48,114 bases of DNA. It comes from an uncultured Bacteroidota bacterium. Its GTDB lineage: Bacteria; Bacteroidota; Rhodothermia; Rhodothermales; Salinibacteraceae. The stretch is taken from the NCBI GenBank assembly GCA_913056185.1, contig CAJXLV010000028.1, positions 1 to 48,114 on the forward strand, written 5' to 3'. Position 1 is the stretch's first letter, and every line of letters begins with the position of its first letter. This document shows positions 19,724-28,444 of this stretch, piece after piece. Made by a program: the position numbers and the translations under genes. The notes beneath the pieces were generated by a model that worked only from the letters and a program-made list of their open reading frames with translations, was not told the DNA's origin and did not search any database.

Positions 19724-19788
19724 GTACAGTGGGGCCTACGGGAAAGAAGAAAGCCGGAGGCGCAGTGCGGGGCAGGCAGGGGCGGAAC

Positions 19789-20514
19789 CTACTGGACGTG
19801 GCCGCGCCCTTCGAGGGCGCGCGAGAGGGTGGCCTCGTCGGCGTATTCCAGATCGCCCCCGATGGGCAGGCCGCGGGCAATGCGCGTGACACGGACGTCA
19901 AACGGGTCCAGAAGCTGGGAGATGTAGTATGCCGTCGTGTCGCCCTCCACATTCGGATTGACGGCCAGAATTACCTCCTCCACCGCGGAGGCGGGCGCTT
20001 CGGCATCGACCTGCCCATTCTCCGGCGGGTCTGTCTCGTCGCGCTCCGTGTCGGGAGGGGCGTCCACAGAGCCCCCCGACGAGGGGGAGGACGCGGACGC
20101 CTCTTCGAACGACGGGTCAATCCGCGCTGCCAGTTCGTGCACCCGCAGGTCATCCGGTCCTACGCCATCGAGCGGCGAGATGACGCCACCGAGCACGTGG
20201 TACACACCTCGATATTCGTTCGTCTGCTCAATGGCCGTCAGGTCGCTCGACTCTTCGACGACGCAGATGGTGGAGGCGTCGCGCTTCTCCGAGCGGCAGA
20301 TGGGGCACGGGTCCCGGTCGGCCACGACATAACAGGTAGAGCACCGCTGCACGTCTTCCTTTACGGCGGTGAGGGCGCTGGCGATGGTTTCCACCTCCTC
20401 GCGCGGCATCTTCAGAACGTAATTGGCCAGCCGTCGTGCCGTCTTTTTCCCAATTGTGGGCAGCTTCGTGAACTGCTCCACAAGGACTTCGACGGACTCC
20501 GAGGTAAACTGCAT
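19789..20514 (-). CDS. recR: recombination mediator RecR with an acidic insert
   Basis: 241 residues against about 200 usually. With RecF/RecO it loads RecA on gapped DNA. Visible parts: N-terminal helix-hairpin-helix ([14 protein letters not shown], 17-30), four-Cys zinc motif (C58, C61, C70, C73), Toprim start ([18 protein letters not shown]) and end ([20 protein letters not shown]), and a C-terminal Walker-B-like region. Residues about 133-177, rich in Ser, Pro, Asp and Glu, are inserted in the middle of the Toprim domain. The start at 20514 is chosen because the alternative upstream start would translate the heptad repeat. It lies in the dnaX-ybaB-recR order seen in many bacteria. Confidence 0.95.
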   Translation of the reverse strand: MQFTSESVEVLVEQFTKLPTIGKKTARRLANYVLKMPREEVETIASALTAVKEDVQRCSTCYVVADRDPCPICRSEKRDASTICVVEESSDLTAIEQTNEYRGVYHVLGGVISPLDGVGPDDLRVHELAARIDPSFEEASASSPSSGGSVDAPPDTERDETDPPENGQVDAEAPASAVEEVILAVNPNVEGDTTAYYISQLLDPFDVRVTRIARGLPIGGDLEYADEATLSRALEGRGHVQ

Positions 20515-20584
20515 TACGGGTGTGCAGGGGTTGGCATTCGGAATGTGGAGTGCGGAGTGCGGAGCCGGGGGTGGACTGTGCACT
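20515..20584 (-). repeat. ten-unit heptad array abutting the recR start codon
   Basis: Read toward recR, ten 7-base units end exactly at the ATG. The consensus is TCCGCAC. Two units are perfect, and TCCACAT, TCCGAAT, AGTCCAC, AGTGCAC and CCTGCAC are near matches. C at positions 2-3 and CAC at 5-7 are the best conserved. The weaker G-rich sequence 20585-20615 continues in the same register to the ybaB stop. Confidence 0.75.
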
Positions 20585-20615
20585 TCCGCCGTCCCCACGC
20601 CCCATTCTCCATCCG

Positions 20616-20960
20616 CTACAGGCCCAGCTGGCCCAGGTCCATGCCCTGCGGAAGCATGCCGCCCATGGACTTTTTCATCTCGTTCTGTGCCATCTCGGAG
20701 GCATCTTCGAGGGCCTTGTTTACGCCGGCAATGACCAGGTCCTCCAGCAGCTCAAGATCGTCCGGGTCCACGGCCTCGGGGTCAATCTCAATGCCCGTAA
20801 TCTCCTGGGCCCCATTGGCAGTGACGGTGACCATGCCGCCCCCCGCCTCAGCCGTCACGGTTTTGTCTTTGAGCTCTTCCTGCGCGGCGTTCATCTTTTT
20901 CTGCATGTCCATCATCTTCCCGAACATGTCCTGCATATTCATTCCTTGTCCCTGATTCAT
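20616..20960 (-). CDS. YbaB/EbfC-family nucleoid-associated protein
   Basis: 114 residues. The family binds DNA as a dimer and almost always sits between dnaX and recR, as here. The sequence has an N-terminal Met/Gln-rich helix ([20 protein letters not shown]), the [21 protein letters not shown] segment, the beta core [41 protein letters not shown], and a Met/Gly-rich tail ending LGQLGL. Length is usual. It lies 209 bases downstream of dnaX and 101 bases upstream of recR. Confidence 0.95.
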   Translation of the reverse strand: MNQGQGMNMQDMFGKMMDMQKKMNAAQEELKDKTVTAEAGGGMVTVTANGAQEITGIEIDPEAVDPDDLELLEDLVIAGVNKALEDASEMAQNEMKKSMGGMLPQGMDLGQLGL

Positions 20961-21169
20961 GGCAAAAGCAGTCGTTCTGAATGCAAAAACGCTGAGTGGA
21001 AAGGCACGTGACGGTGCGTTGCGCCGCGGGCACGAGGTCCCGAAAGCCTTTGGGGGCGAGACGACACCGATACGAGCTATCTGGGGGGTGCAACAGACGC
21101 CGGCACGAACCGATCCCTTCGGGCAGCCTTCGCCGAACGCCTTTTCTGCACCTTTTCGGTGAGGACTCG

Positions 21170-23248
21170 CTACCACACGGGTTCCGCCTCAAATTCAGCA
21201 AAGAGAACGTCAAGCGCCGGGTAGGTGTTGCGGAGTTTTTGAAGCGTCTCGCGCGGGCTCAGAGATGCGTCGGGGGCGTCGGCCTCGGACTCGGCGGGGG
21301 ACGAAGTCGTATCGACGACGAACCGCACATTGCTGATGGGGCGGTCGGCAAGGTTGTTGAGGTGGCGCAGGAGGGCCGACCGCCGGTCGCTCAGTGTATC
21401 GCGGTGGAGGCTGCGCGGCACGGCCACTGTGAGCGTCTCGTCCGCGTATTCCACCGGCTCCGTTTCTTCCAGCAACGCGCCGGCGCTCACAAACTCGGCC
21501 TTCACAGCCGTCACCAGGCGGGGCCAGCGTGTGGCAAGTCCGTCGGCAGGGCCGGGCGCTCCCGGCTCGGACACAACGGCCTGTGAGGCACCGTCGGTGG
21601 CATCGGTGGGGGTCTCGGCATCGTCCGCGGCGTCGGCGCCTGATGCGGCCTCGCTGTCGCCGGCGTCGGAGAGTGCAGGGGGGCCGAAGAGATCGCCGTA
21701 GGCAACGGCGGGGTCGGGATCAGCGTCTGGATCGGGGTCTGGATCAGGGGCGGGTGGCGTGGGGCCTGAACCGTCATCTGGGGGTTGCGGCGGCCGGGGG
21801 GCGTCTTCGTCGTCGGTGGACGCATTCTCTTGCTTCGAGTCCGCGGTCTGCGAATCGTCAGTCTCCCGATCCCCGGCCTCCCGATTTGCAGTGTGCGGCT
21901 CATCGGTGGAGGGCGCTGCGCTCGACGCCTCCGTGGGGGGAGGCGGGGCCTCCTCCTGTTGCTGCGACGACGCAGTCCCTGAGGGAACCGCGGACGCCGG
22001 TGCGGCATCGGGAGACGACTCCGGCGACGCAGACGAGCCAGAGGGGCTGCGGGACGGAAGGGCGTCCGGCAGCGCCCCGTCTTCGGCCATCTGCTCCAGC
22101 CGATCAATCTGTTCCAGTACCGCCTGCAGATCAGCCGCGCGGCGCAGTTGGGCCATCTGCAGCAGGGCCGTCTCCAGCTTCAGCCGGGGCTGGGAGCTTC
22201 GCTTGATGTCTTCCTCCGCGTCGCTCGCCATGGTAAGCAGCCGCAACAGATCGGCCTCCGCAAAGCGTTCGGCCGTCTCGGCGTAGCGGGTACGCGTCGC
22301 GGCCGCCACCTCCTCCAGCGCATCGCCGCCCAGCGAGTGCGCCACCAGCAAATTGCGCAGGTGCTCCGCCAACCCAATCGCCACCTCTTGGAGATCGTAT
22401 CCACTGCGCACCACGTGCCGCACCAGCGTCAGCATGCCCGCCGTATCCTGGGTGGCCACGTGGTCGGTAAGTCGGAAAAAGAGATCTTGCTCCACCACGC
22501 CCAGTGCCTGCGTGAGGGCCCCGTACTCCAGCGAAGCTCCACAAAGCGAGAGGGCTTGGTCGAAAGCCGAGAGGGCATCGCGGAGCGCCCCATTCCCCTT
22601 GCGAGCAAGCAGCATCAGGCTCTCCTCGTCCGCCTCAATGCCCTCTGCCGCGCAGATTGTGCGGAGGTGGTCCACAATGTCCGGCACCGGAATGCGACGG
22701 AAGTCGAAGCGCTGACACCGCGAGCGCACCGTCGGGATCACCTTGTTGGGCTCCGTGGTGGCAAAGATGAAGAGGGCATGATCCGGCGGCTCCTCCAAGG
22801 TCTTAAGGAGGGCATTGAAGGCCGTCTTCGAGAACATGTGCACCTCGTCGATGATGTACACCTTCTTCCGCCCGCCCTGGGGGGGAATGTTCACTTTTTC
22901 CAGAAGGGGTTCCACGTCCGCAATTTTGCGGTTGGAGGCGGCATCAAACTCAAAGACGTTGAGGCTGCCGCCCTCCTCAAACATCCGGCACGATTCGCAG
23001 TCGCAACACGGCTCGGCGCCGTCCTCGCGCTCTTCTCGCGGCGTCTCGCAGTTGATGGCTTTCGCCAGAATGCGAGCGCCGGTGGTCTTGCCCACCCCCC
23101 GCGGCCCGCAAAACAAGTATGCGTGCGCGAGACGCTCCAGCCGAAGGGCATTTTTGAGCGTGTCGGTAACATGCTCCTGCGCGACCACTTCTTTGAAGAG
23201 CGAAGGGCGGTACTTGCGCGCAGTGACGAGGTATTGCTGGTCGTCCAT
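21170..23248 (-). CDS. dnaX: DNA polymerase III subunits gamma/tau
   Basis: 692 residues. It is the clamp-loader ATPase of the replisome. Residues 1-360 are the AAA+ part: RKYRPSLFKEVVAQEHV, Walker A GPRGVGKT (48-55), a Cys zinc cluster (CCDCESC, 81-87), Walker B VYIIDEVHMFS and the arginine-finger region VRSRCQRFDFRRI. From about 400 to 590 runs a Pro/Ser/Asp/Glu-rich linker (many DPDPD, PPPPT and DDAETP runs). A folded C-terminal domain follows (ATRWPRLVTAVKAEFVSAGA to DVLFAEFEAEPVW), as in tau. I saw no A-rich slippery site for a programmed shorter gamma. A promoter candidate lies about 100 bases upstream. Confidence 0.96.
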   Translation of the reverse strand: MDDQQYLVTARKYRPSLFKEVVAQEHVTDTLKNALRLERLAHAYLFCGPRGVGKTTGARILAKAINCETPREEREDGAEPCCDCESCRMFEEGGSLNVFEFDAASNRKIADVEPLLEKVNIPPQGGRKKVYIIDEVHMFSKTAFNALLKTLEEPPDHALFIFATTEPNKVIPTVRSRCQRFDFRRIPVPDIVDHLRTICAAEGIEADEESLMLLARKGNGALRDALSAFDQALSLCGASLEYGALTQALGVVEQDLFFRLTDHVATQDTAGMLTLVRHVVRSGYDLQEVAIGLAEHLRNLLVAHSLGGDALEEVAAATRTRYAETAERFAEADLLRLLTMASDAEEDIKRSSQPRLKLETALLQMAQLRRAADLQAVLEQIDRLEQMAEDGALPDALPSRSPSGSSASPESSPDAAPASAVPSGTASSQQQEEAPPPPTEASSAAPSTDEPHTANREAGDRETDDSQTADSKQENASTDDEDAPRPPQPPDDGSGPTPPAPDPDPDPDADPDPAVAYGDLFGPPALSDAGDSEAASGADAADDAETPTDATDGASQAVVSEPGAPGPADGLATRWPRLVTAVKAEFVSAGALLEETEPVEYADETLTVAVPRSLHRDTLSDRRSALLRHLNNLADRPISNVRFVVDTTSSPAESEADAPDASLSPRETLQKLRNTYPALDVLFAEFEAEPVW

Positions 23249-23347
23249 GGCAATGGAGGGGACGGGAAGGAGCAGTGGGACCTACCGACGGGGAGCGGGA
23301 ACGGACCGCGGCACGAGGCGGCCGGAATGGTGCGGCGCTTGTTCCAA

Positions 23348-23377
23348 TATAGCCGCTCGGGGTGCGCAGCGTCAACC
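23348..23377 (-). promoter_or_regulatory. candidate sigma70-type promoter for dnaX
   Basis: On the minus strand, TTGACG (23372-23377), 18 bases, TATATT (23348-23353), about 100 bases before the dnaX ATG. It is the best promoter match in the window and shares spacing and -10 with the proS candidate. Confidence 0.55.
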
Positions 23378-23467
23378 ATCGCTGCCGTCTCTCTGAGCCC
23401 TGCCCGGGCCTTGATCGGCCCCCTCCACCAGAGGAGCACGCGCGACGGGGCAGCCTGCAGCGACCGC

Positions 23468-23499
23468 ACACCGAAACAGGCTCACACCGAAACAGGCCC
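23468..23499. repeat. 16-bp tandem duplication between the RDD gene and dnaX
   Basis: ACACCGAAACAGGCTC (23468-23483) is repeated at 23484-23499 with one change. It lies just past the RDD stop codon and upstream of the dnaX promoter candidate. Confidence 0.85.
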
Positions 23500-23513
23500 C
23501 CAATGACGCGTCC

Positions 23514-23993
23514 TCATCCCCCTCCATCGTCGTGTGCTACAACCCGCGTACGCCCGACCCGATCGCCCCACCGGCGCCCCTCGGGGTCGGCAACGATGTT
23601 GTAGATTTCGTACACAATGAGAACCACCCCCACGGACGACACCAGTGCGGCAAGGGTGGAGCCGACAATGGGGACGACGCTGAGCAGGCCCGAGAAGGCG
23701 AGCACGCCCAGCATCCAGTTTCGGGACACCGAGGTGATCATGGTCAGCGGGCGGTCGCCGAGGGGCAACAGGCGCAGTCCCATCACGTATTTTCCCGGTG
23801 AGCAGTACTGGAGCGGGCCGACTGTTACCCCATCGCGCCCCACCAGGTAGGCCCCCATCACCAGCCCGCCGAGGAGCGGGGCGCCGGGCACCAGAGATGC
23901 CAGCGCGGTGGCGATGATGCCATCCAGAAGGGCCGCGGTGGTCCGCTGGTGGTACGTGGGCGGCGAGGACGCGTCCGCGGATCCCTCATTCAT
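23514..23993 (-). CDS. RDD-family membrane protein
   Basis: 159 residues. After a short polar start (MNEGSADASSPPTYHQR) come three or four hydrophobic segments (LLDGIIATALASLVPGAPLL; GGLVMGAYLVG; MITSVSRNWMLGVLAFSGLL; VGSTLAALVSSVGVVLIVYE). The Arg and Asp of the RDD signature are seen as RTTAALLDG, with a later D in GDRPLT and the PGKYVMGLRLLP loop. The C-terminal ADPEGRRWGDRVGRTRVV is typical too. RDD proteins are small membrane proteins, some linked to ion exchange or stress; none of this is shown here. The start at 23993 avoids a long Pro/Arg-rich extension. Confidence 0.8.
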   Translation of the reverse strand: MNEGSADASSPPTYHQRTTAALLDGIIATALASLVPGAPLLGGLVMGAYLVGRDGVTVGPLQYCSPGKYVMGLRLLPLGDRPLTMITSVSRNWMLGVLAFSGLLSVVPIVGSTLAALVSSVGVVLIVYEIYNIVADPEGRRWGDRVGRTRVVAHDDGGG

Positions 23994-24072
23994 GACAAGG
24001 GGGAGCGTGGGTTCGGAGAGCAGACCTCTCCTCAAACGACACGCCGCAGCGACGTTCCGCCCCCTGAACTCT

Positions 24073-24297
24073 CTACTGCGTTTGCCGTCGGGGGCGGGAC
24101 GAGGGATCTGGAGAATCGGGCTCTCGGCGCCTTGGGTCCGGGGTATTGGGCTCACGGCTTGGGCTGGGCACCCGAGGCGGCTGCTTGGGCCGACGCTGTG
24201 GACTGCGTTGCGGCGTGCGCTGGGGGGTGCGACGGCGACGAGGATTGGCCGGAGAAGGTCGGGATTCAGGCATGGGGGTTGCACGAATCTCGTCCAT
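24073..24297 (-). CDS. small Pro/Arg-rich ORF, possibly real
   Basis: 74 residues, MDEIRATPMPESRPSPANPR, then a repeat TPQR, TPQR, SPQR, and two copies of an EPxTPDP/EPxSPDP motif. The repeated residues use different synonymous codons (Thr ACC/ACG, Pro CCC/CCG/CCA, Gln CAG/CAA, Asp GAC/GAT). That suggests the repeats are kept at protein level, not just as DNA. Against it: no domain, modest third-position GC and low complexity. It lies between tdk and the RDD gene on the same strand, with 99 and 79 bases on either side. No function is proposed. Confidence 0.4.
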   Translation of the reverse strand: MDEIRATPMPESRPSPANPRRRRTPQRTPQRSPQRRPKQPPRVPSPSREPNTPDPRRREPDSPDPSSRPRRQTQ

Positions 24298-24396
24298 ATT
24301 TTTTTGTACAAGTTCGTACGGGTCCGCCTGTAGAGTGTTGGCGCTGCCGCCCCGAGCGCCCGGCGAGAAGGTGAAGAGATTGGAAGGGGTTGGGGG

Positions 24397-25080
24397 TCAC
24401 CGCGATGGATCCCCCGCAGAGGAGGAATCGTCGGGGGCTCCGTTCGCATCTTCGGGCACCATCCGCAGGGCTTCTGTGTGGGGCCGGGGGCGAGTGACGG
24501 TCACCGGCTCCGGCGCGAAGCACTCGCGACACCGCGGCTCGTAGGCCTCCGTGGCCCCTACCAGCACGCGATCCTCCCCCGGCACAATGCGCTGCGAATG
24601 GTTGGCAGGGGCCCCGCACACCACGCACACGGCGTGCAGCTTGGTCACGTGCTCGGCCACCGCCATGAGTTGCGGAATGGGGTCAAACGGTTCTGCGCGG
24701 TAGTCGGTGTCGAGCCCCACGACAATCACACGATGGCCGTCCGCCGCAAGTGCCTGACACACACGCACCAGGTCGTCGTCAAAAAACTGCGCCTCGTCGA
24801 TGCCCACTACATCCGCCTCCGCCACCAGGTCCAGAATTTCCTCCGGGACAGCAACGGTGGTCGTGGTGACCGAATTTTCGTTATGGGACACCACCTCCTC
24901 GTCGCTATAGCGTTCGTCCAGGGTCGGCTTAAACACTTTCGTGTGCTGCCGTGCAATGCGGGCACGGCGGAGCCGACGAATCAGCTCCTCGGTTTTGCCG
25001 CTGAACATGGATCCGCAAACGACCTCAATCCAGCCGGTTGTACGATCACGGTCGACAATGTGGGGTTCGAGGGCGGACAT
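24397..25080 (-). CDS. tdk: thymidine kinase (type II)
   Basis: 227 residues. It phosphorylates thymidine with ATP for dTTP salvage. Motifs in order: P-loop [45 protein letters not shown] (Walker B with the catalytic Glu), [13 protein letters not shown] (the lasso entry), a Zn site CVVCGAPA...CREC, and the substrate lid between them with [10 protein letters not shown]. The C-terminal tail is acidic ([15 protein letters not shown]). The start at 25080 leaves a normal N-terminus; upstream translation has no family match. It may be co-transcribed with the small ORF and RDD gene downstream. Confidence 0.95.
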   Translation of the reverse strand: MSALEPHIVDRDRTTGWIEVVCGSMFSGKTEELIRRLRRARIARQHTKVFKPTLDERYSDEEVVSHNENSVTTTTVAVPEEILDLVAEADVVGIDEAQFFDDDLVRVCQALAADGHRVIVVGLDTDYRAEPFDPIPQLMAVAEHVTKLHAVCVVCGAPANHSQRIVPGEDRVLVGATEAYEPRCRECFAPEPVTVTRPRPHTEALRMVPEDANGAPDDSSSAGDPSR

Positions 25081-25213
25081 AGAAAACCTGCTTGGTGTGG
25101 AGGGACCTGTGGGAGGTTTTTCAAGGTAACCGCCGCCCGGACAGGAATTCCAGACCGGGTTTGTGTGTCCCGCTGGAAAAGAGGGAGATCGAGTGCAGGC
25201 CCCACAGGACGCG

Positions 25214-25247
25214 AGGCACACGGGCCCGCACGCCCGTCCGTGTGCCT
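25214..25247 (-). terminator. hairpin after the TRIC-like gene
   Basis: AGGCACACGG (25214-25223) pairs perfectly with CCGTGTGCCT (25238-25247) around a 14-base GC-rich loop. It begins 62 bases past the stop at 25310 and before tdk. There is no T run on the minus strand. Confidence 0.5.
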
Positions 25248-25309
25248 GCTGTTGCTCCGCTCCCCTTCTCGAATAGAGACGACAACCCCACCGACGGGGA
25301 CCCGAGATG

Positions 25310-25942
25310 CTATCTCGCCTCGCTCACCTGAAACGAGGGCAAGTGCACCTCCCACCGGAGCGCTGCCAGCCGCAGGGCCGCAACCGTCACAATTGGAACG
25401 CCCATCATCACCGCTTCCTCCAGCGCGAGCGCCCGAAGCCCCAGGTAAAGCGCGCCGCCCGCCAGGGCTGCCGTGGCGTAGATTTCCTTTCGGAGGATGA
25501 GCGGCGTCTCATCGCAGAGCACGTCCCGCACCATGCCGCCCACCGTGGCCGTGGCGGCGCTCATGATGACAATCACCACCGGGGGCGCCCCCACGTCGAG
25601 CGCCACCCGCGCCCCCACCACAGAGAACACGGCGAGCCCAAATGCGTCGGCGACCTCCAGCGACTGCCGCGGTGGACGGAAGACCGAGGTGTAAAGGAAG
25701 GTGAGGCCGCCCGCCCCCGCAATTACCGCGAGGTAGCGCAGGTCCTCCATCCAGAACACCGGGTGGCGATCCAGGAGCAGATCGCGCATCGTGCCGCCGC
25801 CAACGGCCGTCACCGCCGCGATTACGAGCGCCCCGAACAGGTCCATCCGCCGTCGCCCTGCCGCCAGCGCGCCCGAGACGGCAAAGACCGCCGTCCCAAA
25901 CAGGTCGAGCACGTAGAGGATCGTTTCCGGAGAGGCATGCAT
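25310..25942 (-). CDS. TRIC/YicG-family (UPF0126) membrane channel
   Basis: 210 residues, about seven membrane helices in two repeated halves. Family marks: [52 protein letters not shown], then in the second half [16 protein letters not shown] and [23 protein letters not shown]. The GGG(T/M)xRD motif occurs once per half, as expected for prokaryotic trimeric intracellular cation channels. Some homologues conduct K+; in a salt-in halophile that would be relevant, but the link is inference. It follows the MFS gene on the minus strand after 64 bases. The immediate leader has a loosely repeated GGGACCTGG (25943-25951 and 25966-25974, plus strand). Confidence 0.88.
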   Translation of the reverse strand: MHASPETILYVLDLFGTAVFAVSGALAAGRRRMDLFGALVIAAVTAVGGGTMRDLLLDRHPVFWMEDLRYLAVIAGAGGLTFLYTSVFRPPRQSLEVADAFGLAVFSVVGARVALDVGAPPVVIVIMSAATATVGGMVRDVLCDETPLILRKEIYATAALAGGALYLGLRALALEEAVMMGVPIVTVAALRLAALRWEVHLPSFQVSEAR

Positions 25943-26006
25943 GGGACCTGGCTGAAATAGAAACAGGGACCTGGAAATAGACCGCGTATCACAGCGAGAA
26001 TTCGCG

Positions 26007-27203
26007 TCAGGAGGCCGCGTGCATCCGCTGGGCCGTCTGGTGCTGCCACAGGATGCGGAGCAGTACGCCGAGCATGCCGGCAAGGAGCCCGGCGAGACCA
26101 AGAAACGCCACGCCCCAGCCCAAGAAGTCGGCCACAAAGCCCGTCACCACGCTTCCCGTCGCCCCCAGCATCATGTAGGCGGTGCGGAATAGCCCAAACC
26201 CGGCACTGCGCTCGTGCTCGTCGAGGTGGTCCATCACCTTCGGCATCAGGGCGGCCCCCCAGCCCATCGAGACCCCCGTGAGGCCGACCCCCAGGAGAAC
26301 CATCTCCAGCCCCGTCCCCACGACCAAGAGCCCGTAGCCCAGGAGGCCGAGGCCAACGGTGAGGCTGGCCGCCGCGTCTCGCCCAATGCGGTCCGAAAGC
26401 GCGCCAATTCCCGGCTGTGTAACGCCCTGCACCAGAAAGTACCCCGAGAAGAGGGTCCCCGCCGTGGCCGCCGAGTAGCCGTGGTGTGCCACGAAGAAGG
26501 TGGGCAGGAACGATGCGGTGGCCTGCCACACGAACATGCCCACAGCGGAGAGGCCCACCGTGCGGGCGATGGGCGGGCGGCGCAGGAGCTCCAGTAGAGG
26601 CCCGATGCGGAGCCGACTCCACACCGACTGCTCCGGACGAACCGGCGGCCGGGGACGCACGACGTAGATCACGAGCAGGACGACCGGCAGGGCGAACGCC
26701 GCCCCGAGGGCGAGGGCCCACCGCCACCCCATCCAGGCCCCCACCGCCCCAGCAGCCATTGGAACCAGCACGCCCGCCACCGGAGCGCCCGCCGTGTGGA
26801 TGCCGATGGCGGTGCCGATCTGGTCCGTGGTGCGCGTGAGGAGCGACGTGGCGACGCTGTAGTGCAGCCCCGCAACGACCCCCAGCACGGCTGTTCCCGC
26901 CAGAAAAACCGGGTACGAGGGTGCAAAGGCCAGCAGCGCACTCGCGACCGCCGTGCCGCCCACCGCCACGAGAATGATGCGGCGCTCCCCGTAGCGGTCG
27001 GCCAGGAGCCCACTGGGAAATTGCGCGAGGGCATACCCCAACCACATGCCCGTAAGGGCGAGGCCAAGGGCGCCGTTGGGCACAGCAAACGCGTCGCTGA
27101 TGGAAGGCACGACCGGGCTGATGGCGAGCCGGGCGGCCATGGTGGCGAAAAAGGCCAGGGTGCACGCCCCAAGGACGGCCCCCTGACGCGACCAGAGCGT
27201 CAT
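26007..27203 (-). CDS. major facilitator superfamily transporter
   Basis: 398 residues with twelve predicted helices and a short cytoplasmic loop after helix 6 (RPRPPVRPEQSVWSRLRIG). MFS motif A-like sequences appear as GLLADRYGERRIILV between helices 2 and 3 and GALSDRIGRDAAASL in the second half. The opening FFATMAARLAISPVVPSISDAF and the LTRTTDQIGTAIGIHTAGAPV stretch place it among small-molecule exporters; the substrate is unknown. It is divergent from a LysR regulator, a common arrangement for LysR-controlled transporters. The start abuts a heptad array. Confidence 0.88.
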   Translation of the reverse strand: MTLWSRQGAVLGACTLAFFATMAARLAISPVVPSISDAFAVPNGALGLALTGMWLGYALAQFPSGLLADRYGERRIILVAVGGTAVASALLAFAPSYPVFLAGTAVLGVVAGLHYSVATSLLTRTTDQIGTAIGIHTAGAPVAGVLVPMAAGAVGAWMGWRWALALGAAFALPVVLLVIYVVRPRPPVRPEQSVWSRLRIGPLLELLRRPPIARTVGLSAVGMFVWQATASFLPTFFVAHHGYSAATAGTLFSGYFLVQGVTQPGIGALSDRIGRDAAASLTVGLGLLGYGLLVVGTGLEMVLLGVGLTGVSMGWGAALMPKVMDHLDEHERSAGFGLFRTAYMMLGATGSVVTGFVADFLGWGVAFLGLAGLLAGMLGVLLRILWQHQTAQRMHAAS

Positions 27204-27238
27204 GGATGCAAGAATGCGAATGCAAGAATGCGAATACG
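27204..27238 (-). repeat. five-unit heptad array abutting the MFS start codon
   Basis: On the minus strand, units of the kinds GCATTCT, TGCATTC and CGTATTC repeat every seven bases and end flush against the ATG at 27203. A 14-base unit is perfectly doubled at 27206-27233. The plus-strand form is AGAATGC alternating with GAATGCA. Confidence 0.75.
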
Positions 27239-27541
27239 TAAATCCGTGTGTCGGACCGGGGTCTTAAGCCTCGACTGGTTGGAGACAATCATTTATTCAC
27301 CTCCGTTTGTTCACCTCCACCGATCGAGGAGCGCGACACAACTTTGGGGGCTCACACCCGTGTTACGACGGTGTAATCCGGCTCCCGGCCGTCCGTTGAG
27401 ACCGCAGGGAGTGGTAGCGACGCCCTGGGGGCGCCGTTTCATGGAGTTTTTCGTTCGGACCGATCGATGCCGTCGATCGGTGAAAGACACACGTCGGTTG
27501 GAATCGTCCTGTCCCTTCGTTCTTTGCGTCGGGTCTTCCCC
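27239..27541. other. MFS-LysR divergent control region
   Basis: Non-coding. It contains TTCACCTCC twice, 14 bases apart (27296-27304 and 27310-27318), an inverted TTAC-N6-GTAA (27363-27376) resembling LysR-type boxes, and ACCGATCGA half-sites. Binding is not demonstrated. No convincing -35/-10 pair was seen. Confidence 0.6.
27459..27481. promoter_or_regulatory. perfect 9-bp inverted repeat, candidate operator
   Basis: ACCGATCGA (27459-27467), 5-base spacer, TCGATCGGT (27473-27481). It lies 60 bases before the LysR start. A third identical half-site is at 27319-27327. The spacing suits a dimeric regulator, perhaps the LysR protein itself; its binding site is not known. Confidence 0.55.
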
Positions 27542-28444
27542 ATGGAGCTTCGTCATCTTCGCTACTTCACCGCCCTCGCCGAAGAATTGCATTTTGGCCG
27601 GGCGGCCGCGGCCGTATTCGTCGCACAATCCACCCTCAGCCAGCAGATCAAGGCGTTTGAGGACGAGATCGGCGTTCGTCTCTTCGAGCGATCGTCTGGC
27701 GGCGTGGAGCTAACAAAGGCCGGCCGCACCTTTTTGCCATATGCGCGGCGCGTGCTGCGGGAGGCGCGGCGGGCCGAGTCGGTGGCGCGGGCGGCGCGGG
27801 AGGGGCTCGCAGGGCTGCTCACGATTACATACGAGGGCACCGCGATGCGGAGCGGACTGCCGGCCATCATCAAGGCCTTTCAGCGCGGGCGGCCGCACGG
27901 AGAGCTTGACCTCGTGGAGGAAACGACCCATGCGCAGGTGAGTGCGCTTCGTAATGAAGAGACGGACGTTGGATTCCTCTTTCTACCGATCAATGAACGG
28001 GGGCTGCGGGTCCAGACCCTCTTTTCGGCGCCCATGGTGGCCGTGCTGCCGTTGGACCACCGGCTGGCGGACCGCGACACGGTCCCCCTCCGCGCGCTGG
28101 AGGGGGAGCCGCATGTAATTTGGGCTCGGAGCGGGGCCCCGCGTATTCATGACACATACGTGCGGGCGTGTCACGAAGCTGGCTTTACGCCCCAAATCCT
28201 TCAGGAAATCGAGCGGGGCGAGAGCTTCTTGGGGTTGGTGGAGGCGGGCCTGGGGGTGTCCATCGCCCATGCCTCGAACGTGCAGATCCAACGCCCCGGC
28301 GTGCGTTACGCCACGATCGTGGAGCCGACTGTGCCCATCACGCTCGGCCTTGCGCATCGGCACAACGACGAGTCGCCGCTGCTGGATCGCTTCCTCGAAA
28401 CGGTCCGTGAGGAGCAGGAGGCCTTTCGCCAGAGTCCTCCGTGA
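27542..28444 (+). CDS. LysR-family transcriptional regulator
   Basis: 300 residues, normal length. The N-terminal winged helix-turn-helix (1-60) reads MELRHLRYFTALAEELHFGR, AAVFVAQSTLSQQIKAFEDE, IGVRLFERSSGGVELTKAG, all canonical. Then a linker helix (FLPYARRVLREARRAES) and the two-lobed effector domain (GLAGLLTITYEGTAMRSGLP; ETDVGFLFLPINERGL; RHNDESPLLDRFLETVREE), similar to the CynR/BenM/AlsR group. The start at 27542 is right at the HTH. It is divergent from the MFS gene and probably regulates it and itself. The effector is unknown. Confidence 0.93.
   Translation: MELRHLRYFTALAEELHFGRAAAAVFVAQSTLSQQIKAFEDEIGVRLFERSSGGVELTKAGRTFLPYARRVLREARRAESVARAAREGLAGLLTITYEGTAMRSGLPAIIKAFQRGRPHGELDLVEETTHAQVSALRNEETDVGFLFLPINERGLRVQTLFSAPMVAVLPLDHRLADRDTVPLRALEGEPHVIWARSGAPRIHDTYVRACHEAGFTPQILQEIERGESFLGLVEAGLGVSIAHASNVQIQRPGVRYATIVEPTVPITLGLAHRHNDESPLLDRFLETVREEQEAFRQSPP

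Noticed and set aside
21170..23248. Programmed frameshift site in dnaX
   Set aside because: No A-rich slippery heptamer is present on the coding strand; the longest A run is too short.
25822..27288. A 488-codon minus frame over the MFS gene
   Set aside because: The MFS frame has twelve helices and MFS motifs; this frame is Gly/Arg-rich with none.
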